A stretch of DNA of 64,000 nucleotides, taken from contig OX235267.1 of the NCBI GenBank assembly GCA_944472135.2, positions 32,767,312 to 32,831,311 on the forward strand. The letters run 5' to 3'. A model generated the notes under the pieces. The model worked only from the letters and a program-made list of their open reading frames with translations, was not told where the DNA came from and did not search any database. The first letter of the stretch is position 1; each line of letters begins with the position of its first letter. Below, one piece after another: positions 42,650 through 53,238 of this stretch. Both the position numbers and the translations under genes were made by a program. The DNA is from Trichobilharzia regenti. Lineage: Eukaryota > Platyhelminthes > Trematoda > Strigeidida > Schistosomatidae.

Positions 42650-43440
42650 AACACGGGTCCTGGGCAGTTGACTGGTTGCATTATCATTTCTCAAATGGAA
42701 TGCAGCATACTGTATATTGGGGTAAATCATCCGCCTCGCTTGCTGAAGCTGGTGTTCCTCAGGGTATTGTTATCTCTCCTTTTCTTTTTTCTCTCTCGTC
42801 TTACATGACTTTTCTCTTTCTAATGAGGGCAATTTCGTCAAATATGCTGGTGATCTGACCGTCTCACTTCCTATCATGTTACAATGTGACTGCAGCAAAC
42901 TTAACTGCTTCCTTTCTGTAGTCTAAAGTACGTGGTCTTACGTTAAATCCCTCTAAATGTCAGGCAGCTAACTTTCCCCTCACTCATAAGCGTGAACTGC
43001 GAAAACTGTGTCGTTCACAAGATGCTTGTATCAAAGAGGGTGCTGAAACAGAAACTAAGTCTAACATAAAATACCTTGGAGTAAACCTATCCTCTGGTCT
43101 TTCTTGGTCATTCTATATCTTGTCGATTTCTAAGAAAACCTTCAGTCTAGCTTACCATGTTATGAGTCAAGACAGTCAGGAATCATTCAACCTCTCTTTT
43201 TACAACTTGTTAACTCTTGCATTCGTCTTCACTGCTCCCCCTTATTCTTTCCTGAATTACTCAAAAACGACTATGTCGTATTGTGTAGGGTATTAAGGTT
43301 GTCATAAGGGCAAGTGGTGTACCATTTCGTCAACTCTTTAATGTATTAGTTAAAAGACATCTAAACTCATGCGAGAAACGGTCTAAATCTATACTGTCTA
43401 ACCCTCAACATCCCTTCTATTCTCAGTGATGCCTGGGTCA
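42650..43440 (+). pseudogene. LINE-D (CR1/Jockey-like) RT fragment
   Basis: SSASLAEAGVPQGIVISPFLFSL (motif B), followed after a frameshift by VKYAGDLTVSLP, where the catalytic YADD has become YAGD, then KYLGVNLSSGLSW. Parallels 9682-10560 throughout. Dead. Confidence 0.65.
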
Positions 43441-43489
43441 AAGTAGGGACAGAGCGTCTCGGAAGCAGGCAAGAAAGTAAGTATTGCTG

Positions 43490-44500
43490 AGTTGCTTGTT
43501 AATTGTAATGATATTTATGATGCTCAGCATGATGAGTCTGTTCTTCATGTTTCGTCGTCTAGGGATAATAGAAATAATAAGCTTTCTAAACGCGAACCTC
43601 AATGTTTCGATGAAAAACCAGCTGACTATTTACAAATTGTAAGGGAGTTTGAGATCATGTTGAGTAGTTTTTTTATTAAATGATGAAATGAAGTTGATGT
43701 ATTTGATGAGGTATTGCGCTGGAGTTGCTTCAAGAGCTATACAGTGCTGTAAGTTCATGCCCCCAAACGAAAGATACTCTGAGGCTATGAGTACACTGCG
43801 TCAAATGTATGGAAGACCTTCGATGATTGTAAGGAACGTATTCGAGGCTGTTGAAGGTAATGGTAGTCAATCGGGAGATGACTCCAAGTCACTCTCTGAG
43901 TTTTTGGATAATCTGATGACATACAACAATGCATTGGTTTCGATGAATTGCGTGAGTGATCTGAACTCAAGTTCCGTCCTAGATGTAATAGCGAGACGCC
44001 TACCGACCCGACTGCAAAGGAAGTGGGCGAATATAAGCTCCCGTATGGAGGATGAAGATATCGAGCCGAAGTTTGATGATGTTCTGAAACTGGTAAAAGA
44101 TAGTGTCAATCAATCTATGAGCAAGTTCGCCAGTATATTGAATCTCACCCCTAGAATAGAGCAGTCTGAGGGTAAAACGCAAGCATTGATGACGAAAGGG
44201 TCTCAGAGAGGTGGATATCGAGAAGGCTCTACGGTGTCTAGCAATGCATATAGACTTAGTGAGTGCAAAAGCTTTCGTGAGATATCCCCGACAGATAGAT
44301 TACAAGTTGCGAGACAAACACGGATGTGTATTACACGTTTCCAAGAGGTGCATACAAAGGTGAACTGTGAATTAGTGAGTAAGTTTGATGGTACGCTAAA
44401 TGTGAAATCAAGGTCTAACTTCAAATTGTGTGACGATAATGGTGCGGTGATGAAGCATGTAGTTGCAAGTGGTAAGCCATTGTTGAACAGAGTGTCATAG
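43490..44500 (+). pseudogene. gag: BEL/Pao-like gag fragment (DUF1759-type)
   Basis: Two adjacent frames (43492-43683 and 43688-44500) separated by a frameshift/stop. Together they show EPQCFDEKPADYLQIVREFE, KLMYLMRYCAGVASRAI, AMSTLRQMYGRPSMIVRNVF, resembling the DUF1759 region of BEL/Pao retrotransposon Gag (..KL.YL...L.G.A...I......Y..A...L...YG.P..I....). A Cys/His-containing stretch (ECKSFREISPTDRLQVARQT, then C and H...C) resembles the degenerate knuckle that follows in that superfamily. Protease and pol are absent; the frame ends at 44500. Confidence 0.6.
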
Positions 44501-44985
44501 ACGACACCGCAGTTTGTGCAGGAGAAGAGGGTTACAGTTTCAGAATCCAGTTCTTACTGCACAAGTTTACAAGATAATACTAGTCACAGTAAAGGTAAAA
44601 ACCATTTAAGGATGTCACCCAAGTCTCGTAAACCGTCAATGCCCAGCTCTTGCTACGCTGGGACTCACGCTGTTCCTTGAAGTTTCTCAGAAACGCTTAG
44701 TAATAACGGACGCAAAAACCAAAACATCGATTGGCCACTCGAGAATTCTTTATTGTAACACCAACATATAGCCAACTTTAAAATTAAGCTTTAAACTAAG
44801 GTCTATGAACAAATATTACAATAATAAATCACAACATTACTTTGACGGTTTTTTCCTGACTTCTTTCTGAACAGCGACCGATGAGACGATGACTGGTGTA
44901 TTGATGCCTCCGCGAAAATTGAGGAAGTTGGTATTGAGCAAACAACCATGAATTGATCGTTCAATCTTCAACTACATTCACATTG
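44501..44985. other. Continuation after the BEL-like fragment, unidentified
   Basis: No open frame of note. The 44700-44870 part is AT-rich and could be LTR-derived, but I see no TG..CA ends or partner copy in the window. Confidence 0.3.
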
Positions 44986-44989
44986 CGTT

Positions 44990-45165
44990 TGCGAGTTGAT
45001 CACGGATTGATATCAGTTACAGAACCATTGAAAACCAGGGAATACTGAACAGCTGCTGTTTCATCCTATTTTGGGAATCATCGGCAGTACGCACCCACTG
45101 GGATTTGAACCCAGGACCTTCCGGTTACAAGGCAAGCTCGTATACCATTGTGACAGCTTGGAGTT
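44990..45165 (-). repeat. SINE1 copy, left arm of an inverted SINE pair
   Basis: Minus strand: TGGTATACGAGCTTGCCTTG, B-box GGGTTCAAATCCC, GCTGCTGTTCAGTATTCCC, ATATCAATCCGTGATC. The tail points left. Confidence 0.65.
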
Positions 45166-45254
45166 TCCTGAGTTCTAGTGAGAAGTAGTGATCAGTGAGG
45201 TTCAATTAGATGTCACGTGTGGATGGATGTCCCACCCACGTAAACGGTTAGGGT

Positions 45255-45490
45255 CGCGCTAAATCACGAATTGGCAGTAGTTAGAATTCACGAGCCATTG
45301 AATCGGGTCCCAGTGGCTGAATGGTATACGAGCTTGCCTTGTAACCGGAAGGTCCTGGGTTCCAACCTTGGTGGTGGCTGACTACTGGCGATGATTCCCA
45401 AATAAGGATGAAACAGCAGCTGTCCAGTACTCCCTGGTTTTCAATGGTTCCCTAACTGATATCAATCCGTGATCAACTCTTAAAAGATTA
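45255..45490 (+). repeat. SINE1 copy, right arm of an inverted SINE pair
   Basis: AATTGGCAGTAGTTAGAATTC leader, CCCAGTGGCTGAATGGTATAC (A box), GGGTTCCAACC (B box, altered), GCTGTCCAGTACTCCCTGG, and tail GATATCAATCCGTGATC. Head-to-head with 44990-45165, about 90 bp apart. Confidence 0.65.
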
Positions 45491-46119
45491 TCCCACTCCC
45501 TATTGGTATGACTTTTTCTTCGTCCGTGGGAAACAAGACACTGCTGACTAAATCAGGCGATGACGAGATTACCGGCCATTGTCAGCAAGGACGATGTCTC
45601 CTTTGGATGCAACTACCGCAACTTATAGGTTCAATGCCAATGAGACAATGAGGTGCTAAAACCGCGCCGCGAATTCGCACGGAACTGCCCACGCCCTCAG
45701 TTCTATAACATCTACCCCCTCTTTCGAACGGACCCAGGCCCACTCATTGTTGCATCACAACAAACTGTATGCGCACTGCTAAAGGCAACTGAAAAGGCCT
45801 AGACGAAACATGCTTTGTCAACAGCTAGTCCCAAACGATAGGTCGCCAACTGAGACATTCCAGGACAACCGGCTAGCAGCACAACTCTACTGAACCGCAG
45901 TGACCACCGTTTCTGATTCCTCTGGTGACAGCCCAACAAGTACTGCTGTGCTAGTGGTGAGGGATGTTTAGACTGCTGGAAGATTGAATGCACCTCCTCG
46001 CAAACATAAGCATAGCGGTGTGATAGAAAAATAAAACCATGAATTAGGCTGGGCCAACCGACACGCAGGCCACAGAAGAGACGCTGCACCATGAAGAATT
46101 GAGACGGAACTGGGGATAG
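45491..46119. other. Unidentified stretch
   Basis: Less AT-rich than its surroundings. The minus-strand frame 45799-46092 shows no family signature I recognise. Confidence 0.3.
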
Positions 46120-46750
46120 TTGGTTGAGCTGTATCTTTTCTCAACCTACAGCATTGCGGCAGTCTGCTAGAACACCAGGAACTATTTGACCAGAAACAGT
46201 GGGGCTTACTTGTGCAACCAATTTGAGCTTGAAGATACTGTCTTCCACACTGTGTAGGCTCTGTAGGAATAGCTATTCTCCTGTAGGTAGGTTACTGTCA
46301 TTGATGTCGAACCTAGGCTCTCCTAAGGAAGTTGACAATGTTCCTTTATTCTCTCAGGTTCCACTGGTACAGAAAATCTCGAACACAGGGATAGGGTCCC
46401 GCGACGGTTAGGTACGTGATAAGGTAGTCATCTGGAATGAGATCTTCCACCTGCAGAACCACACATGACATTCCGGACCTGAAAATAGACAAACTTATGT
46501 GGGAACAAGCCCACGATGTGCCGAGACTGATGTGTCTATCCTTCAAGGGGGACTCATTAGGATTAAGACAGCATATGTCTGCACGTTCATACGCCTTACC
46601 AAGCTGATGACAATCAGCCTTCCGCGGCTGATCGCCATAAAAGTCAGCTCCTCAAATAACCTAAATAAAGTGCTCCATCAGCGGTATGGGATCAAAATGA
46701 CAGAAAGACACTCGTCATTCAAAAGATACTGTCTCTGACTTACTCTCAGA
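46120..46750 (+). pseudogene. Degenerate CR1-like ORF1 (C-terminal half)
   Basis: Broken frames match the intact ORF1 at 48214-49905: SFLNLQHCGSLL..ELFDQKQW against ILFNVPDCSSSLL..ALFDQEQW; TLCRLCR..PVGRLLSLM against NLCRLYR..GKPSPLRV; IRLTKLMTISLPRLIAIKVS against YRLPRPTHLMSINSPRLLAVKFS, then NNLNKVLHQRYGIK against DQLNTALHRWYETK. The order is conserved over about 600 bp. A diverged relative, not a duplicate, of the neighbouring element. Confidence 0.7.
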
Positions 46751-48213
46751 GATAAACACAACTGCTAACCGAAACAAGCCTCATGTCTCTAATGGATTCT
46801 CTGAAGGAATTCAGTGAGAATGTAAACGCCATTAGGCCATTATTGTTCCTCTCTGATCTAACCCACGATACCGATTCTGATAGTCTGATGAGGTCTGAAC
46901 TTATGGTGGAATTTATAGCAAACAAAATTACTAAGGGAATCATGTCCTCCTACAACGTTCCCACGTAGTCTGCCTCGCTGTATGTTACTCAACAAGATCA
47001 GGGCCCTCAAGCGTGAGGCATGACTGCATCCCAACTTCTAAATTCTCCAGGTTTAATTTGTTCTTCAAAAACCTTGCTGATATCAACTCTGATCGTGCTG
47101 TTTCCACCAGATATACTCGTAGATTGTTGCATGCTGTAAACATGGACGTAAAAGACATGGTTTTTTCCAGATTTCTACATATAAGGTAATCAGTTGAGCC
47201 AGTAACAATAATGGCAACCAACAAGCGAACTGGAAACAACGGCTTTTGCAACCCAAACATGTTCATGTGTGTGAATTCCAAAACTTCTACACAGTACTAT
47301 TTCATCAACGCCTGAAAAACAACTAAAACACTGCAACTACGGATGAATGCAACGTGTGAAACAATTCAAATGAAATGGATGAACTGACTTGGTGGTAAGA
47401 ACTCCAAAAAAACGAAATAACTAATTTTAGCAGCAACAGAAACAAAAGTGAGGTAAAATGCGACATTTTTGAACTATGTACATCAAGATGAGTTGTGAAT
47501 AACTGAAGGACAAACGTGAAGGCCAATGTGTAAACGAATGGTTACGGAACTGCAATCTAACATGGCCGACAAACTTGGACAAAATTTCCTTCAGGTGTCC
47601 TATTCCACCGACAACCTTGAACGTGATGTATAGTGTCAGTCGAGAATTTCTATCAATCCGGAAAACACAACAAACTTTCATTAAAACTTATTAAAAAAAG
47701 TTGCCCAGCGAAATTACAAACAACATGCCGGATAAGTCTAGCCCACAACGGTGTGTGTAAATAGATAATCTAATAACAACATCCTTATCCTTGAAATTTG
47801 GTTTCGCGCGCTCCTTGAATAAGACGTGCTTTTCCTCCCTAACCGGAAATATCCAATTTTGTGAATTATTCGTTTGGGAAACCTGATCTTCCTATCCGGC
47901 GAATTTTTATTCAACCATTTCTTCCTCACCGAGCCTGTGTGTGGTACTTCCCGCTGTCTCGAACTACTGCCAAAGCTTCAGGTGCTACTTCTGTAGCAAC
48001 ACCCTCCTCACTCTTTCAAATATACAGGACTTGTGGGTCTGTTACGTGATTGCTGTGAAACCGAATAACCCGAAAGTTACAGGTAAAGTCTAAAGCTTTT
48101 ACTTACATACTTTATCCTTCTTTTCTGCGCTCTCTATTGTCTTTTGCTGTAAGTCTATTGGACAAAATAACAGTCTCTTATTATTTAATCACCAGTATTA
48201 ATTTAGGAGTAAA
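46751..48213. other. Dead LINE flank and presumed 5' UTR of the CR1-like element
   Basis: 46751-47700 has no recognisable frame. The last few hundred bases before 48214 are probably the 5' UTR of the intact element, but its 5' boundary cannot be placed because no second 5' end is in the window. Confidence 0.35.
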
Positions 48214-49905
48214 ATGACAATAGATTCTCAACCTAAAATAAGTAATGGGACATCATACTCTGTAGTTACCAGGGCTTCAGCCAAACTAGGCAAACAGGAG
48301 AAGGTGATGGACTCACGCATACCGGTCCTGAAGACCAGGGCTAATATTCCCAGCTCGTACAGATTACCCATGTCGCCACAGTCCTACAGTGAAGCTGTGC
48401 AAAGTCAGCCAAGTGGATGTGGCTCCACCCCTGTTAACACGACTAGGTTAACAGATCCGAGTGGGAAAATTGCACTAAGTGAGAACTTCATAACACCCAT
48501 CCCCATGGTAGACCATGAAACAAATAGGAAGGCCAAAAAGAAACGTTCACGACGTCGCAAGACGACAAGAACGCTCCCCAAGAAGACAGACGACTGCAAG
48601 GTCTGTGCTTCTGTTGTCGAACAAGCAGACTCTGCCTTCGAATGTAACTTTTGCAACCGATGGGTGCATTGCAGATGCGACAGTGGGGTACCAAAAGCAT
48701 ATTATGACTTTATGCGTAAAAACCCATGCCAATGGTTCTGGTACATATGCCCGAGTTGCCGTCCTGATGTAGCCTCGCGTAGTCCTTTGAAAACTAAAGA
48801 TGGCACAGAAGTAGCGGGGAAAAAGGTGAAAAGCTCGACCCCCACCAATCCGGAAGTTAGTACAAACGCGCGTAAACCGGGGATACCAAAATCCTCACCG
48901 GTTAAACTTGTAACTCTTGCCATAACCGCTCCAGACACAGAGGCTGGAGAACCACGGGTTTCCGTCGTTGGAAAAAGACCCCAACCGTCTACCAGTAATG
49001 CTGGCTATAGCACTGAGACACATAAAAATACCCAGTCGCACCAGTCAAACCAAAACGGTCTTAAAGGTGATCACAAACGTGCGAGGACCGAGCCCAAGCC
49101 CACGGTTAGCAGATCAAATTGTGTAATCCTCTTTAATGTACCAGACTGTAGCAGTAGTCTGCTGAAAGATAGGGCCCTATTTGATCAGGAACAGTGGTCC
49201 ATCTTAAGTAGCACACTGGGTTTGGACATCCAACCAGTAAATCTATGCAGATTGTATAGGGGCACTGCTGCACCTGAAGGCAAACCATCCCCACTGAGGG
49301 TAACATTGAGCTCTACCGAGGATGTTGAAAAAGTGTTACTGGCTTCTCAAGTCCTTTCTATAGGGAGGGCCTGTAACATACGTGTTAAGCCAGACAGGCC
49401 GTGGAAGGAAAGACAAATGGCGAGGGAGTCGCCAGAGCTCATTCCTTCTGCCTCCATGGTTGTGCATGGCATTCCCGAACTGGTAACTGGGAACGCCTGC
49501 GAAAAGCATTGTCATGATGTACAACAATGGAGATGGTTAGCATCCCAGATGGCCCTGGGAAGTTCAGGGGCTGTCTCTATTTATAGACTGCCTCGACCCA
49601 CTCATCTTATGTCAATTAACTCGCCACGTCTGTTAGCTGTCAAGTTCAGCTCCCAAGACCAGTTGAATACCGCTCTCCATAGATGGTACGAGACCAAGGA
49701 CAAGGTCAGCAAACACATTCGCTGCTGCGAGAGCCGGCCTCGCACTCAAAGGAGAGAACAAAGCGTAGTAAAAGAAAATCCTCAACCCCTAGTCACACTA
49801 CAGCGGTGCAGCACGGACGATGATAGCCAGTGTCATCCGAGTGCTCCAACTGAACTAGAAGAAAAAAACGCCAACAGGCCGGTTCCTGGGGAATCGGCCA
49901 ACTAG
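48214..49905 (+). CDS. CR1-like ORF1 protein with PHD-type zinc finger
   Basis: 563 residues from an ATG. A basic stretch KAKKKRSRRRK (residues about 105-115) could be a nuclear signal. Residues 128-182 have the C4HC3 layout of a PHD-like finger: CKVC, then CNFC, H in RWVHC, and a final CPSC. A central low-complexity region rich in Pro, Ser and Thr follows. From about residue 305 there is a conserved domain (NCVILFNVPD ... RLYRG ... LRVTLSS; then SMVVHGIPEL ... PRLLAVKFSS) that looks RRM-like with two related halves. ORF1 proteins of CR1 elements bind nucleic acid and act as chaperones in the retrotransposition particle. Its last 52 bases overlap the open frame of ORF2. Confidence 0.85.
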   Translation: MTIDSQPKISNGTSYSVVTRASAKLGKQEKVMDSRIPVLKTRANIPSSYRLPMSPQSYSEAVQSQPSGCGSTPVNTTRLTDPSGKIALSENFITPIPMVDHETNRKAKKKRSRRRKTTRTLPKKTDDCKVCASVVEQADSAFECNFCNRWVHCRCDSGVPKAYYDFMRKNPCQWFWYICPSCRPDVASRSPLKTKDGTEVAGKKVKSSTPTNPEVSTNARKPGIPKSSPVKLVTLAITAPDTEAGEPRVSVVGKRPQPSTSNAGYSTETHKNTQSHQSNQNGLKGDHKRARTEPKPTVSRSNCVILFNVPDCSSSLLKDRALFDQEQWSILSSTLGLDIQPVNLCRLYRGTAAPEGKPSPLRVTLSSTEDVEKVLLASQVLSIGRACNIRVKPDRPWKERQMARESPELIPSASMVVHGIPELVTGNACEKHCHDVQQWRWLASQMALGSSGAVSIYRLPRPTHLMSINSPRLLAVKFSSQDQLNTALHRWYETKDKVSKHIRCCESRPRTQRREQSVVKENPQPLVTLQRCSTDDDSQCHPSAPTELEEKNANRPVPGESAN

Positions 49906-49967
49906 TTCGTAGGATAACTCCTCAACCGATAGCCAATATCAAGTCAACTACCCCCCAATACGGGGAA

Positions 49968-52802
49968 GTGGTGAGACTGACTACCAGTTGCCTGTATAGT
50001 AATGTGAGAGGGCTAAGAGGCAAAATAGCTGAACTTAGACACCTACAATCACAACTAAACTCCAAAATCATAATACTGACGGAAACCTGGCTAACCCCTA
50101 CGGTGGCAGACAGCGAAGTCAGTATAAATGATATGGTCCTAGTCAGGCGAGATAGGGACCTGAAAGAAGGAGGTGGAGTCGCCATATACGTCGACAAACA
50201 GCTCAGATGTGTTCACGCGACGGACCCTCCCCTCACAGAGCTCCCTGACTCCATATGGTGCCACTTCACCGTTGGGTACTGCAAATATCTAGTGGGCAGC
50301 ATTTATCGATCACCTTCATGTGGAGCAGACCACAACCAGGTACTGCTAAATACAATCTCAGCAACTCAAGACATGGGTTATGATCAAATTGTCATAGCTG
50401 GTGACTTCAATGCCCCATCTCTTAACTTGGTGTCGGGAAAAGCCCATGATAGATTTGATCGAAATCTGCTGCATACCATCAGGAAGGCTGGATTCACTGA
50501 AAATGTCAAGATGGATACTAGATGGGGCCCTGATGGGAAGTCTTCTAGACTGGATTACGTGCTCACTAGTGACCAGCTACTAGTGGAAAACGTTCAGATC
50601 ACGACTCCCATAGGTAGTAGTGACCACGCGGTCATAGTATTCGACATAGTCCTCCGCGAGCGCTTACAGTGGGACAATACACAGCCCTATCTGTGTTATA
50701 ACAAAGCCAACTATACCAAAATGCGAAGACTTCTGTCTGAAGCAAACTGGCCTAAAAAATGGACAGAGCTAACAGTAGAAGAACACTGGAGAGTGGTAAA
50801 GGAGATCATTCACCAGGCGGTCTCAGACACTGTTCCTTTAGTCTCACCAAAAGCTAGGAAGCAACGATCATGGCTGAAAAGAGGGACACAACGCCTTCTG
50901 CAGGCAAAGCGTAAAGCCTGGTTCGCGTGGCGACGATCGAAGAGTCAACCCGAATATGAAGTGTACCTTGAACTCAGGAATCGATGTAACATACGAGTCC
51001 GGAGCGATAGAAGGACATTTCAGGGAGACCTCGCCAATAAGCTTCTCGTGAACCCCAAAAGCCTATACAGGTTTATGGCCGAAAGAAAACCGACCAACCA
51101 GGGAGCATGCAATCTAGTGGGTTCTGATGGGAAATCTCTTACTAGTCTTGAAATGGCAGAGACATTCAGCCTAGCCTTTCACAGGCAACTAAATAGTAAC
51201 GAGGATATTACCCCTACAGAACATCCAGATTACATCGCAGAACCAACACACGAAAACCTGCTGGGGACATTTCAAATTACCCCGGCTATGGTACTTGCAA
51301 AATTGGGAAGGTTGGCTTCGGGAAAGTCTCCAGGTTGTGATGGCATCAGACCATCTGTCCTGAAGCAGTGTTCAGAAAGTCTCTGTCAACCCCTAAGTGA
51401 TCTGTTCCAACACTCCCTTGATGTAGGGAAACTTCCATGTGAATGGAAACGTGCAATCCTATCCCCTATCTTCAAGGGTGGTGACCGGCAGAATGTGACC
51501 AGTTACAGACCAGTTGCTCTACTTCCAGTGGTATCGAAGATATTGGAAAGTCTCATTGACGACCACATGAGAAAATACTTCGATGGGACTAACCTTCTTC
51601 ACGAAGCACAGCACGGTTTCAGGAGGGGAAGATCCTGCGTGACGAATCTTCTACTAGCCTGGAACGATTGGACACTATCCTGGGACAAAAAGGTACCAGC
51701 CCACGTGATCTTTCTCGACTTTGCGAAAGCATTCGACACAGTTCACCATGGTCTGCTCCTTCACAAAATAGGCAAGGCGGGAGTTTCTGGAGCACTTCTC
51801 GCATGGCTGACAGATTACTTAGGCGAGAGAGAATTCTGCACCAAAGTCAACCGCATCCGATCATCTTGGCACACCTCGGCATCAGGGGTTCCTCAGGGTT
51901 CTATCCTAGGGCCGTTGATGTTTTTGATTTTTATCAATGACCTGCCCCCCCAACTAAACTGCTCTGCGCTTCTTTACGCTGACGACGTAAAGATTTGGAG
52001 AGCAATAAACTCATCGGAAGACTCAGATAGATTGCAGGCTGACCTGCAAACTCTGGGAAATTGGGCTTTGGCTAACGGAATGCCTTTCAATCTAAAGAAG
52101 TGCAAAGTAGTGCAGCTTCATTCCGGCAGGTCACAGAGTGTAAATTACACCCTTGGTGGCCAGAACTTGAGTTGTGTTCCATCAGAGCGTGATCTAGGTC
52201 TTATTCTAACAGAAAAGCTAGACACCAGTGGAAATTACTCGAGGGACGTCGCCAAAGCCTACGCAACATTACACTTTATGCACAGGCAGCTGGGAGCTCT
52301 CACTCCCGAACTGTTCTTAAGGCTATACAAGGCATATGTGAGGCCACACCTTGAGGTGCATAATATCATTGCACCTCCGCTACTCAAAAGGGATGCTAAC
52401 ATTCTAGAAAGTGTCCAGAGACGAGCGACAAAATGGGTGATCGGCCTCCGCAACAAATCATATGAGGAAAGACTAAAGAAATTAGGTCTTTTCACACTCA
52501 GTTACCGTAGGCACAGGGGAGACCTCATCACCGTCTACAAGATCCTAAATGACCAGGCCCACCCAAATAAAAGCATCCTGCCATTAAGCGATTATAGGCT
52601 TCCACGAGGTAACCCGCTAAGGATAGCACACCAGAGACCAAAGACTCGAGTGCGATCACATTTCTTTTCGCTTCGTGTTTGCCGTCTCTGGAACGCTTTA
52701 CCGGCGGCCGTGACTACAGCGCCATCTCTGGAGATTTTTAAGCGGAAGCTAGACAATCATGCAGAAATGCAAGGTTTGTGTCTCAATGGCTTATCCTCAT
52801 AA
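49968..52802 (+). CDS. CR1-like ORF2: APE-type endonuclease and reverse transcriptase
   Basis: The frame is open from 49854 (after a TGA at 49851-49853) to 52802 and overlaps the ORF1 end. There is no ATG before the endonuclease motifs, so the start is uncertain; 49968 is a GTG used here only as a boundary (944 residues). Endonuclease: YSNVRGLRGK, ILTETWL (Glu about 39), VIAGDFNAPS, SRLDYVLTSD, SSDHAVIVFD. RT: GKSPGCDGIRPSVLK, SYRPVALLPVVSKILE, GFRRGRSC, FLDFAKAFDTVHH (catalytic Asp 584), SGVPQGSILGPLMFLIFIND, LLYADDVKIW (Asp 672/673). The C-terminal segment has RRATKWVIGLRNKSYEERL and RVCRLWNALPA. All catalytic residues are present. It nicks target DNA and copies element RNA by target-primed reverse transcription. 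Confidence 0.9.
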   Translation: MVRLTTSCLYSNVRGLRGKIAELRHLQSQLNSKIIILTETWLTPTVADSEVSINDMVLVRRDRDLKEGGGVAIYVDKQLRCVHATDPPLTELPDSIWCHFTVGYCKYLVGSIYRSPSCGADHNQVLLNTISATQDMGYDQIVIAGDFNAPSLNLVSGKAHDRFDRNLLHTIRKAGFTENVKMDTRWGPDGKSSRLDYVLTSDQLLVENVQITTPIGSSDHAVIVFDIVLRERLQWDNTQPYLCYNKANYTKMRRLLSEANWPKKWTELTVEEHWRVVKEIIHQAVSDTVPLVSPKARKQRSWLKRGTQRLLQAKRKAWFAWRRSKSQPEYEVYLELRNRCNIRVRSDRRTFQGDLANKLLVNPKSLYRFMAERKPTNQGACNLVGSDGKSLTSLEMAETFSLAFHRQLNSNEDITPTEHPDYIAEPTHENLLGTFQITPAMVLAKLGRLASGKSPGCDGIRPSVLKQCSESLCQPLSDLFQHSLDVGKLPCEWKRAILSPIFKGGDRQNVTSYRPVALLPVVSKILESLIDDHMRKYFDGTNLLHEAQHGFRRGRSCVTNLLLAWNDWTLSWDKKVPAHVIFLDFAKAFDTVHHGLLLHKIGKAGVSGALLAWLTDYLGEREFCTKVNRIRSSWHTSASGVPQGSILGPLMFLIFINDLPPQLNCSALLYADDVKIWRAINSSEDSDRLQADLQTLGNWALANGMPFNLKKCKVVQLHSGRSQSVNYTLGGQNLSCVPSERDLGLILTEKLDTSGNYSRDVAKAYATLHFMHRQLGALTPELFLRLYKAYVRPHLEVHNIIAPPLLKRDANILESVQRRATKWVIGLRNKSYEERLKKLGLFTLSYRRHRGDLITVYKILNDQAHPNKSILPLSDYRLPRGNPLRIAHQRPKTRVRSHFFSLRVCRLWNALPAAVTTAPSLEIFKRKLDNHAEMQGLCLNGLSS

Positions 52803-53238
52803 AATTTGAAACCAAACTGTCAATGAATAAGCGTACTAACTAAATCCCCACGACCTATTCTGCCTTCTCTCACTCTATCTTTTCCTTAGGTCACCTTTAT
52901 TATTCCACTTATCTCAACCTATATTATCTACACTACAACCTATTATTATTATTATTACTATTCTGCTTTTATGACTACACCGAATGACCAAGGGGAGTTA
53001 GGTCAAACTCCATTCACGGCAGCAATACAGTCCTAACATACTGCATACTACAAACCACATCTCGACCAATCCCCGCACCACTCCTCCTGGAGTCTACCAG
53101 AGCTAAAGCAGTCGAGTGTCGGGACTTACTACGCAGAAGCTCACCGAAGATCTGGAACCTCTACCTCACAATCAAGAAGCGAGCTCAAAGAAATCACTGG
53201 TTTATACTAGCTCGTCATCAGGATATTGGATATTGGAT

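Larger units (their letters stand above)
48214..53238 (+). mobile_element. CR1-like non-LTR retrotransposon with two intact ORFs
   Basis: ORF1 48214-49905 (PHD-type finger plus RRM-like region), ORF2 to 52802 (APE endonuclease, RT), then a 436-bp 3' untranslated region with an ATT run (about 52945-52965) and the terminal GGATATTGGATATTGGAT (53221-53238), a short tandem repeat of the kind that ends CR1 elements. No frameshift or internal stop in about 4.6 kb of coding sequence, unlike nearly every other element here, so it is recent and possibly active. A zinc-finger ORF1 and the RT motifs favour the CR1 clade; schistosome SR1/Perere elements are the obvious relatives. The 5' end and target duplication are not resolved. 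Confidence 0.85.
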
